DNA from: Stemphylium vesicarium
Taxonomy: Eukaryota > Ascomycota > Dothideomycetes > Pleosporales > Pleosporaceae
Assembly: GCA_004380135.1 (NCBI GenBank)
Contig: QXCR01000037.1
Location: 147,708 to 211,707 of the forward strand
Direction: 5' to 3'
Length of the DNA stretch: 64,000 nt
The stretch's first letter is position 1. The number at the start of each line of letters is the position of its first letter. Positions 55,003 to 64,000 of the stretch are shown one piece after another. The notes beneath the pieces are model-generated. The model did not search any database. It saw nothing but the letters and a program-made list of their open reading frames with translations, and was not told the origin of the DNA. The translations under genes were made by a program, and so were the position numbers.

Positions 55003-56529
55003 ATGGCTGTTCCTCTACGTTTCTCTGCCCAAGCACCATCATCACGCCTTGAAGAGGTTGTTCCCGAAGCAGACCGGATTGAAGAGCTTTCAGACGAAGA
55101 GCTCGACAGCGACTACGAAGATATGGGTACCGCCACGGTTGAAGAACAGGCAAACATAGCCTATCTCGAAAGTATCAGGATACCCATCAGAGACAGGTTG
55201 ATCACGGAAACAACCGAAGCCGAGGATGAAACGGCAAGAGTTATCCTGCCATACCTTGAGGGCAACCCGAATGGCTACACCCTCAATGATTTCGGCATAC
55301 CAAAACTTCAAAGAGATCGGCATGCTGCTATGTTGAAGAGGATAATAGGCGATTATCCGGCTCAAGCCGCTGCCATGGATGCTGCGCGGCCGTGGATCGT
55401 TTATTGGGCAATGCAAAGTATGACTGCACTGGGAATTGACATTTCCAGCTACCAGAAGAGGTGCGCCAACTCATTTTCTGTTTCATCTAGATGATCTATG
55501 CGTGATTGACTGTATGGAAGATTTCAATCACTAACTAGAAACAGGGTAGCTCACACCTTTTCTCTAGCTCAACATCCAGACGGTGGGTTCGGGGGTGGTT
55601 ACGGCCAGTATGGACACCTTGCTTGCACATACGCCGCGATTTTGTCACTTGCAACAGCCGGTGGAGAAGTATCCTACGATACAATCAATCGCAAAGCTCT
55701 ATGGCACTTCCTGGGCCGAATTAAGCAAGCAGACGGCGGATTCACCATGTGTCATGGCGGCGAAGAAGACATCCGCGGCGCCTTTTGCGCCATGGTCATC
55801 TTATCCCTGACCAACCTTCCCCTCGAGCTTCCACCAGACGCACCAGCACGAAAGCATGGCTTCACCACCTTCACCGACGGCCTCGGCGACTGGATTTCCA
55901 AATGCCAGTCCTGGGACGGCGGCATCTCATCAGCCCCTGGAAGCGAAGCCCACGGCGCCTACGCATTCTGCGGCCTGGGCTGTCTCGCAATCCTCGGACC
56001 ACCAAAGGAAACGCTACAAAAATACCTAAACGTCGATCTTCTGATCCACTGGCTCTCTTCACGTCAATGCACGCCCGAAGGCGGCTACAACGGGCGCACA
56101 AACAAGCTCGTCGACGGCTGCTACTCCCACTGGGTCGGCGGCTGCTGGTCGATAGTCGAAGCAGCAACCACCACCGGTCTCTGGAATCGCCCCGCACTCG
56201 GCCGCTACATTCTCGCCGCCTGTCAAGAGAAGAAAGGCGGGCTTAAAGATAAGCCTGGAAAGCATTCGGACGCCTACCATACTTGCTACAACCTTGCTGG
56301 ACTCAGCGCTGCTCAACACCAGTATGTATACGACGAGAATGTGAACAAGAACCTTGGTACGGGTAACTATGGCGCGCCGTATCACTGGAAGACGCAGGGA
56401 AGGTATGAGGGCGATGGGAAGGTTTGGGATGAGGGCGATGTGGTGAAGACTGTCCATCCGGTCTTCGTTATCCCTTTCATGGCTGTGTATGAGATGAGGA
56501 GGTATTTTGAGGAAAAGGAGGGGTTCTGA
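55003..56529 (+). CDS. ram1: Protein farnesyltransferase beta subunit
   Basis: Transfers farnesyl to CaaX-box proteins such as Ras and pheromones, as a heterodimer with the alpha subunit (Ram2). Two exons (55003-55460, 55545-56529) across an 84-nt intron give 480 aa. The start ATG (MAVPLRFSAQAPSS) is chosen over an upstream in-frame ATG at 54694 that would add 103 residues with no family likeness. The alpha/alpha barrel repeats are evident as GGF/GGI-type blocks: HPDGGFGGGYGQYGHL, DGGFTMCHGGEEDIRGAFCA, WDGGISSAPGSEAHGAYAFC, GGYNGRTNKLVDGCYSHWVG. Zinc ligands Asp343 and Cys345 (VDGCYSHW) and His398 (DAYHTCYNL) are in place. The acidic N-terminal stretch (EELSDEELDSDYEDMG) is fungal. Confidence 0.94.
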
Positions 56530-56938
56530 GATTGATGAGACCAGAAGGGAGTGAGGTACAGTTTTCTCTAGGGATGTCTTTGAGCATATCTTCACCGATC
56601 GGATGGCGCGAATTTATCTTATCCCTTTGACCTTACGTATGAATGTAGTGGGATGAATCCTTCCCCTGGTCTGACACTGTGACTCTTTCCTCCCCGTTTT
56701 ACTGATTACCTTTTCTAGCGGTCTCAAGTCTCGCAAAGATGCTGCTGTTCAGTATCCTATCACCATCAGTCTTACAATCCTTCGTCATCTTCACACATAC
56801 TTCTAACAAAACCCCCACAAATGAATTCTCAATCACGTTGCATTCCTTTACTCCATTCTCTCATCTCCCAACTACCTACCTACATCTCCGATCCGTTCTT
56901 TCCCCACCCCTTCTAGCCTTTATACATACCAACGCATC
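56530..56938. other. Convergent 3' region between ram1 and the gene at 56939
   Basis: 409 bases of 3' flank of two converging genes, pyrimidine-rich toward 56938. No gene is seen. Confidence 0.55.
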
Positions 56939-58036
56939 TCAATCATGACGTCCACAATCCCACACCGTACCCACCGGCACCATTTTCTTAAACCCACATC
57001 TCGTCTTCTTCTTCTTGGTTATCCCAACGCATTGAACTTGTTCCATATCTGGCTTCGGGGCTCTCTTGCCCTTTGTTTTCTCTCCATTCTCGTTCTCAGC
57101 ATCCACTGGGTCATTGTCGCTGTTATCTGCTGTTTTGGCTGTTCTTGCTGTCGCTGTCGCTGCAGTTGTAGTAGTTTTCTTCTTCTTCTTCGAAGATGTA
57201 CATCCAGACTCGGACTCAGGCGCTGCTTTTCGCTTGGTCGCGGTAGTAGTAGTAGTAGTAGCAGTGGTAGTCTTTGTTTTGGTGGCTTCCGTAGACTTCA
57301 CTTCTTGCGCTAGTTCCACTGCGACGGCTTCTAGGTCCGCGGATGGTGGCGGTGTCGAGAGAGTTGAAGATAGAGACGGCGGCGACGATAATCCCGAAGA
57401 TGTCGAAGAGGCACTCGAGCTTGAAGCGGATGACTGAGGTGAAGATGGAGAGCCTGGCGCTGGAGATGGGGATGGAGCTGAGGACAAGGGCGATGAGAGA
57501 TTCGATGGGAGAGGAGATAGAGAAGCGGTTAAGACGGGAGAGGGAGAGCGTGATCTAGTCTGTGCTGGTTGCGCAGGAAGCTCTTCAGGAGACGACGGCG
57601 GCGGCGATAGAGAAGAAGTTGATGAAGTCGATGACTGATGCGGAGAGACATGATGTTGCTCATCACTATCCTCCTCCACTCCCCCTCCTTCGCGCAGCAA
57701 AAGTCGAGTCAGCTCTCTTGAGCCCTTTCTCTGCTCTATATCATCCCCCTCTTCACCCGCATCTCCATGCCGGGTCTTCTCACTTCCACTTCGTCCAACG
57801 ATGGCGCTGGCGTGGGTAGGATGCACTCTCCACAGCGCATCATGCCCTTCTCCTAAGCTCTGCCCGATACGCTCAAACACGTCCGCAATGGCATCTTCGT
57901 GCCCTTTGCTCCATGGCCACAGGGCATCTGCAATAGCCGGGAGAGACATCGGACCTGAGGCAAAGATTCGCGCGATGCGGGTTTCAATTTCCTCGGTCGT
58001 GGGCTTTGGGGCAGTGGGAGGGTGTGATGAAGCCAT
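56939..58036 (-). CDS. Unknown low-complexity protein with winged-helix-like start and Cys/His end
   Basis: Intronless, 365 aa, start ATG at 58036. Residues about 15-75 are ordered and look like a small winged-helix unit (EETIETRIARIF-like opening, ASGPMSLPAIADALWPWSKG, DAIADVFERIGQSLGEG, DALWRVHPT). The middle 240 residues are low-complexity Ser, Pro, Thr and Ala with acidic patches, then a Thr run (TATTTTTTAT) and a Lys run. The last 30 residues hold a compact motif, CVGITKKKKTRC...WDCGRHD, spaced C-X10-C-X13-C-X2-H, which could bind zinc. This suggests a nuclear protein with two small folded ends. I know no family name for it; coding potential is supported by both conserved-looking ends. 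Confidence 0.65.
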   Translation of the reverse strand: MASSHPPTAPKPTTEEIETRIARIFASGPMSLPAIADALWPWSKGHEDAIADVFERIGQSLGEGHDALWRVHPTHASAIVGRSGSEKTRHGDAGEEGDDIEQRKGSRELTRLLLREGGGVEEDSDEQHHVSPHQSSTSSTSSLSPPPSSPEELPAQPAQTRSRSPSPVLTASLSPLPSNLSSPLSSAPSPSPAPGSPSSPQSSASSSSASSTSSGLSSPPSLSSTLSTPPPSADLEAVAVELAQEVKSTEATKTKTTTATTTTTTATKRKAAPESESGCTSSKKKKKTTTTAATATARTAKTADNSDNDPVDAENENGEKTKGKRAPKPDMEQVQCVGITKKKKTRCGFKKMVPVGTVWDCGRHD

Positions 58037-58675
58037 GGTGAGTTTGTTGTTGTGTCAAGTACGGTGCTGTGTTGGAAGCAGTGCTGGAAATGTTGTGGAA
58101 TCCTGACGGAGGGTGGGAGTAGTCATGTAGGCATGTTTGTAGATGCTTCATTCTCAGATGCTGTCGGGGACGGATAAAGAGAGTGTTTGGGACAATGGGA
58201 TATTTGAGCATTGAGTGTCTTTGAAGAATGGACATTGTTGGTGTCTATCAATGGGTTTGGGTGCTGCGGGTCACTGGCACCGGCTTGCATTTTGTTCGTC
58301 TTTGCTTTGAATATGGAGCCATTGAATCTGTGATGTAAGGAAGTACACTGTATGTCTTCCCGGATAGTGATTATTAAAGATCGTAAGCGGTGCGGTGACG
58401 AGAAGCCATTGCGCATGTACGGCTGACGGAGAGTCACATGTTGCATTGACAAAAACATGAAGCCAGACAAAGGGAGTCTTACTTTGCTTGGGACTCATTG
58501 CAATCTTCACAAACATGGCGGGAGTCAGGAATAATGCATTCATTGTAGGACAAAGCCTGCGACTATGTAGTGTCGTGCCGATATGGCGCGAGTGCCACCA
58601 AGTTTGGATACTCCATAGCTAAATGATGTAGAAGCTCAGGTATCGAACATACCCAACCACTGCAATTTGGCTGAT
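58037..58675. other. Intergenic region between the gene at 56939 and the Dabb gene
   Basis: A 0.64-kb gap; the promoter of the minus-strand gene ending at 58036 lies here. Frames at 58123-58543 (minus) overlap each other and are unsupported. Confidence 0.5.
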
Positions 58676-59497
58676 CTACTGCATATCAGAGTATATAACC
58701 AACGGCATCTCAATGAACTGAGGCTTCAAGTGGGCCTTGATCTTGCCATGGACCTCGTCGCTCTCGTCAAAGTACTTCATATCATCCACCGACTCAAATA
58801 CGCAACGAGCTACTAAGTTGTAGCCTTGACTGCGTTTGTCCTCGTAGGGTGCGTTTGCCTGGGCGAGTTGGATGTAGTTCTTCCCGTCCTACATATATAA
58901 TGTTAGCGTGCATACTCTGGTCGAAACAGGAACCTCGGTAACAACTCCATGGGAATTACTGCAGCGAATATTTAGCGCTTTTACCAGGAGTATCAGCGGC
59001 CGAAATGCATCGTGACGATAAGTAACCTTCTGCAGCATGTAGCCTATCAATCACCCCGCCCCATTTCTCCTAGGCGCGGCAGTCCTTCCAGCGCGCCACG
59101 CACCCGCCAGGAACAATGGACTACGCGACTACGAAACAAGTAGTAGTGACGCCATGCGCCCGCCTCGTCTTGTCGAGGACAAAAAAAGGCGCAATAAATA
59201 GCCCGAGGGCGATAAGATTTCTGGGGTTCTCGGAGGTGATGAGATGTGCCTGACGTGCAGCTGGCGCCATGTGCACGGTCCGAATGTGTGTTGTCTACGG
59301 TCTCGCGTGAAGAGCGGGTATGTATAGATTCCTGGAAGGGAAAGGCGCGATGGGAGGCGGCGGCTTTACGAGTCAAGAAGTGTGTTTCAACGTACCTTTT
59401 TCGCTTCTTGAGCGAGAGTGCTGTACATCTTGATGGCTTCCTGGACTGTGTTTTGGTCGCCGATCTTGAAGAGGGTGAGGCGGACAATCTTTGGCAT
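58676..59497 (-). CDS. Dabb (stress-responsive alpha/beta-barrel) domain protein
   Basis: Two exons, 59497-59396 and 58888-58676, both phase 0, give a 104-aa protein: one complete Dabb domain. Exon 1 carries the first strand and helix (MPKIVRLTLFKIGDQNTV, EAIKMYSTLAQEAKK); exon 2 carries DGKNYIQLAQANAPYED, QGYNLVARCVFESVDDMKYF and the closing HLKPQFIEMPLVIYSDMQ. Both splice sites are good (GTACGT; GCTAAC...GTAG). The intron is 507 nt, ten times the usual length here, and no extra exon was convincing inside it. Dabb proteins are small dimers, some of them polyketide cyclases or stress proteins; the function here is open. Confidence 0.8.
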
Positions 59498-62400
59498 TTT
59501 GGCGGATGACTGTGATTTGTTGGATATAGTGTATGTCTTTGTTTAGCTCTGTGTCTGGACCTGGTGAATATGCTGATCTATGGGCAAGCGTCGAGATGTT
59601 CACCGTAGAGTATATAGGTGCTCATTGCCGGAGTTTCGAGCTTCGGCAGAGGTGGAGAGCCATGGGAAACGCGACATTGACGTCGGTTCCCCTACATTTT
59701 GCACAGCATAGTGCCCAAACCATAGTACGAGTTAGATCAAGCTCTGTCGTCTTGTCATGATTGCTTTTGTTCCAGATGCCGTGATCATGGAACGCCGGGT
59801 ACCACGTGCTACGCCGGTACAACGGACGATAGATGGTGCAGCTGGACCCTTCTCTGCTCTTCGGCTGCAACGCGATTATCACGCTCCTGTCTCATGATGA
59901 TTACGAGATCTAGTCCTGGTCAACAGTGGGGTCGGCCTGCGGGGTACACTTGACGCTGCTGCTGCTGTGAGCAGGGACAGCAGACACCGCCATCTGATGC
60001 CGGGCCACGCTGACGATAGGTAACGATGCCGTCGTACGTTGCACATCAAAGCGTGGAAGAGGCTGGCCAGAGCCCTTTGTCGCATCCCCCTCGCATTGTG
60101 TAAGGATGGAATGGACCCTGAAGAGAGCAATAAAGAGATTCGGAGGTTTCGGGATGATACGCTGTGTCTCCCCCCAGCCCCCAGCGAGTATCGGTAATGG
60201 TGGCCAGGACCCGGCCCCTCTAGATTGCCCTGCACCCCCATCATTACCACCACTACCACCACCACCACCAGGTCGTGCCGCGCGAGGCTGAACAGGAGGG
60301 CGAGGCTGGTCCTGGTTGGAATCGTGCGAAGAACATGTGGGTCCTCCATAGCCTATGGATGGAACCAGGCCGATTCGAAGACGACATGTCCACGAAAAGG
60401 AACCTCCTCCATGGCCAACGACGCCCCCCTCGGCGGAAGTGGCCGCCATTCAATCGCGCTGCCTGCCTGACTAAACTTCTTACTGTACTCTTTGCTAATG
60501 CATTCTGGAGATATCAATGCGCAGCAAGAGGGGCGCATGGTTATGCCTGACAACGCTGGCCTCCTCACCGCCTGTTTTGCACGTCGGCGCGGGTGGCCGT
60601 GCTGTGCTGCTGCTTGCGGGCGCGCGCTCGCGTCATCCACAGATCTCCCGCGCGTGCGACATGGTGCTGAGAGCCCGTTATTCTCTCCGCATCAGCCTTT
60701 GAGCTCGCCGTGGACGCGCTCGCCTGGATTTCAAAACCAAAACACGGCTATTCTTTGTTCTTGCGGGCAGTGGCTGTTCCTCGCGCTTCGCTGCCGCTAT
60801 TCACAAGCGCCATCGTCCCGCACCATGTATCAACCACCATCTTGGATCGGCGCCAGACAGAAGCGGCTGTCACTGGGACCTGGGACCTAGCATGCACCGC
60901 TGCCTGTCGTGAACCGCCTCGGCCTATCGAATCGTCGAGATTTTGCTTCCGCTCCACGACGACCTGCTCTGTGCTCACTCAACCTTTGTACTGCTTGCTG
61001 CTGCTATCCACTACTCGGCAGCTGGAAAAGTCGAGTACACGCTGCAGCCGCCGTCCGATGCACGATCCCTTTGTGTCAAATCCAGGGAGGAAGAAAAAAT
61101 CTTTTTTCCCAACTCGCGCTCGGCGAACGTGCTCCCTTCGCTCGCTCAACATGCCAAAGGTGGAGCCCATCTTGATACTGACCATCATCAGTTCTCGCCA
61201 ACGACTCAAGGGTCCGCAAACTCTGGACACCTCTCGCAATAGGCCAGGATGGCTGCGCAGGAACGCCTGGCCCCTACCAGCTGTTCTCTCCTCGTCAATC
61301 ATGGCCTGTCAGAATCTACTCCACTACGTCTTGCAAATGCGCTCGAGCCCCCCATCAGACAATCTCCGCAACTGCCAATTTATGCCTGCATGGACACGGT
61401 TCACAGCTAACAGCCGTTGACCCTTTGCCTCTTTGAGCTGCGGGCGCATTCGCAAGCAGCCATTTCCCTGGGGACCGTGCTTTCTGCATGTATGCGTTGG
61501 CAGTGACGCTTGATGCTTTCTGGTAGCACCAACCCCAGGTATCTCGACATACCTCGAACGCATCAATCAGCGCCTCTGGTTTGCATCCTGGCTTGTCCGG
61601 GTAGCCCCATGCTATGCCTGTTGTGACGCATTCTCGCTTGGAGCCACTATGCTTTGCATCGTCTCGCCCTCACTCAATCGTGTGCTACCCATCTCCAGTC
61701 GCAACTCCAGCGGTTGGTAACCTAGCCGACTAGCAGTCCCATTTTTCTCATGCATATCTGGTCTGGTCTGAATCCTTCAGACCCTGCTCCTCATAACCCT
61801 ACATGGAGACATCACGTATTATGGTGCCAAGATTCCCTGGTATCGGTACACTTGTCAAAGGGTGCAGACGTCTGACGTATTTGCCTTCTCCCCTCACTTG
61901 CACATTGCATTAGTGGGCCCATTACACCCGGGAGATACGGGCAAAGAGCGCTGTTAGGGCGCATGGCTGCCACCTCGTTGTTTATGCATTCTCTTAGGCG
62001 TCTAAACATGCACGACGCCGATCGCGACATGTCCAGCCTTGACGAACGGGTCACAGCAATTGTCTCCGATCGCCAGCCGTTTTTTTTTTACAGCGCTACC
62101 GCGTGCAGCATGGTGGCAAGAGCGAGCCGGTGAAGCTGTACCTTTTGAGGTTTGACTCTTTCACTAGCCAAAATTCTGGAACCTCTACCGTTGGCTCCCT
62201 TCTCGCCAACACATACTATGGGTCTCTTTCTTACAGAGCCGCAACAAGACCCGCAGATTATTCATTTCCACAAGCCCTATTGCCCCTCGTTTTTTACTGG
62301 CGGGCGAGACGCGCTTGGATACATGCTACACTCGCCTGCTGCATTATATTGCTCCATCCCACAGTAGGCACATATGCTTCCCCCATCCCCGTTCGACTGA

Positions 62401-62688
62401 CTGCAAGCCGCTCCCTCTTCCTTGCCCCTCATACATCAACGTCTTCTTTCTCTATTGAACAGCTGTCACCCCACTATTGGCAACTTTCAACCACACCCCA
62501 AAAGTATCTACTGTCGTACAACCACTGCCACGACTACGTCTCTCGGCCTACTATCTTCGCCACCAACGAACGCTTGCCAGTTCAGCAACACTCCGCAGCA
62601 GTAGCCCTGCTTTCAGATAGACAACTCGCCGTCAATCATTCCAATCACTCCATAACACGTCGTCGACGACCAGACACGACTATCCAAT
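59498..62688. other. Large gene-poor region and probable long leader (3.2 kb)
   Basis: No supported gene. A CCA/ACC-type repeat lies near 60240-60270. From about 60650 the plus strand turns pyrimidine-rich with many short frames (for example 60710-61420 and 62103-62753), all lacking domain character. It resembles a long 5' leader with upstream ORFs for the gene at 62689 rather than protein-coding sequence. Confidence 0.45.
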
Positions 62689-63401
62689 ATGTTTTATGTC
62701 ATGTACCTGACAGGTTAGTGCTGAGCGGACTTTCTATTGCACGTACCATGTAGTCGGATATCAGGGACCATGTGTAGTTTGGTAGGCCTGCCTAGACGCT
62801 TAGTATAGAGAGCCCCACACGATCGGGGCTGAAGGAAGCAATCGCTGTCAGAATCGCTGCACGACATAGTTTGTTTTCGGGTACCGACGACTGACCATCA
62901 ACCACAGGGCTCTGCCAAAGACGCCACTGGCCCGACCCACTCTTCCAAACCTACCGCACCCGCTACGGCTACGGCTCAACAGTGCGAGTAAACAACCGCG
63001 AATACTCGACGGACGTCGAGTACGAATCGGAAGAACTAGCAAAGAACGCCGCCGCCACCCGGGCCTACATGATCTGCCGTAACTTTTCGGTAAACGATGG
63101 AATGTACCCAGGCCAACGGCCCGGTCAGGGAGCTCAGGGTCTCCCAACACCAATCGGAGCCGGACGACGGAACACGACTTCCTCCAACGATTACGACAGC
63201 TCGAGCACCACAAGCGGTGGTACAAGCCCCCGAAGCTCGGATTGCGGACTGGACGCTGCACAGGCGGCTATGGCCGGACGACGACCAAGCAAGGCTTCCG
63301 TAGCACCGTCTTCTCCTTCAGCATGCTGTTGCGGACGCGGCTATGTCCGAGCTTACGAGAGATGCTCTGGCTGTCTCCAAGAAGCTGGATACAGGGTGTA
63401 A
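62689..63401 (+). CDS. Small dsRNA-binding-motif-like protein
   Basis: Two exons: a tiny 25-nt first exon (62689-62713, tentative) and 62908-63401, joined in phase 1 over a 194-nt intron with CTGAC and CACAG signals, giving 172 aa. After MFYVMYLTGLCQRRHWPD the core reads FQTYRTRYGYGSTVRVNNR, EYSTDVEYESEELAKNAAA and TRAYMICRNFSVNDG. The alternation helix, three strands and a final Ala-rich helix fits a dsRBM, with the second helix (ELAKNAAATRAYMIC) well conserved in type. The C-terminal half is Gly/Ser/Asn-rich with a Cys cluster (SACCCGRGYVRAYERCSGC). The 3' structure could include further exons. The first exon needs transcript support; a role in RNA binding is inferred only from the fold. 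Confidence 0.65.
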
Positions 63402-64000
63402 GGAGGGAGTTTGAGGTGGAATCACCGACACCGATACCAACACCAACATCGACATGTACATGAACATGAGCATCAGCAGCAACGACACTTTTGACGAAAC
63501 CCACCCCGCATCGAACTTTTCACCACCCCCCAAAAAAGACTTGAAGAGCCCAAGCTCAGCGATACCACGAATCCCCTTTGCTACTACTGCCTGCTACTAC
63601 GAATGTTCTTTGCATCTTTACCACATGAAACGAACTCGCGAATGACGACCTTGACGGCCTGGCCTCCTCCCGAAATGACGTTCCCACGAACCACTGTCTC
63701 TATTGCTTCTTGTTGATCTGGCTTTCTATACAGAAGGGGCGGCTATCTTTTGTCTATCTTACTCTCTTGACCGCAACCTCGGGGGCAGGGCCCGAGATGA
63801 AAATTGAAAGGACTGGGGATCTTTTTCTTTGTATGGATGGAGGGGCACCCTTGGAATTTTGTCTTCTTTCTTTCTTCCTCTTCCTTTCCACATGAGCTGC
63901 ATAGCGAACGGCATTGAAGCGTTTTTTTTTCTCCTCTTCTTTAGCGAAACCTTGAGGTCTCTAGTAGTACGTCCCCTCACCGCTACATATCCGTCTGGGG
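63402..64000. other. 3' flank of the dsRBM gene to the window edge
   Basis: Short frames only; likely 3' UTR and flank. Nothing else is seen up to base 64000. Confidence 0.5.

Noticed and set aside
59910..60449. 179-codon minus-strand frame rich in Gly and Pro
   Set aside because: Low complexity caused by a GGT/ACC repeat; overlapped on the other strand and without conserved features.
60710..61420. 236-codon plus-strand frame
   Set aside because: Composition follows the C/T-rich DNA (Ser, Leu, Pro, Arg), it has no domain, and it lies in a probable leader.
1..64000. tRNA genes, CRISPR arrays, transposons
   Set aside because: I scanned by eye for B-box-like sequence, spaced direct repeats and transposase motifs and found none that held up; a dedicated scan could still find a small or old element.

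Overview
The window is a gene-dense piece of nuclear DNA from a filamentous ascomycete. The evidence is spliced genes with short introns (mostly 42-90 nt, GT...CTRAY...AG), intergenic gaps of a few hundred bases, and a gene set typical of Pezizomycotina: GPI-anchored GH76 and phospholipase B, a Zn2Cys6 regulator, RSC and ARID proteins, Gpi8, Sct1. The general look of the proteins suggests a dothideomycete (Pleosporales-like), but that is an impression, not a test. I saw no bacterial operons, insertion sequences, CRISPR arrays, viral genes or convincing tRNAs.

Layout. 0-13 kb: the end of an unknown gene, CDC45 (replicative helicase), a Sct1-type glycerol-3-phosphate acyltransferase, a GPI-anchored Dcw1/Dfg5 mannanase, a CCDC124 homologue and an aquaglyceroporin. 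13-24 kb: an OPT transporter divergent from the GPI8 transamidase, an unknown gene whose 3' half looks broken, a secreted type-B carboxylesterase and a secreted alpha/beta hydrolase. 25-38 kb: phospholipase B, DPH2, a Rec114-like meiotic protein divergent from RSC9, and GDP-mannose pyrophosphorylase. 38-45 kb: a 2H phosphoesterase, a small NTF2-like protein, tetra-ubiquitin with a heat-shock-type promoter, and an aldo-keto reductase. 45-64 kb is sparser: a Zn2Cys6 regulator between two large gene-free stretches, a possible short Cys-rich gene, a cupin, farnesyltransferase beta, a low-complexity winged-helix-like protein, a Dabb protein and a small dsRBM-like protein behind a leader of about 3 kb.

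Most genes are unrelated housekeeping functions, not a pathway cluster. A loose theme is the cell surface and secretory route: GDP-mannose supply (mpg1), GPI attachment (gpi8) and two GPI-anchored clients (GH76, phospholipase B), plus lipid precursor synthesis (sct1) and prenylation (ram1). This reflects shared biology more than evident linkage. I found no clear new multi-gene system. The observations most worth checking are the decayed 3' half of the gene at 18.0-19.2 kb, the possible Cys-rich gene at 53.4-53.7 kb, the atypical Zn2Cys6 spacing, the dsRBM gene with its long leader, and the repeated-position introns in polyubiquitin. Exon joins were placed by eye, using splice motifs and frame arithmetic.
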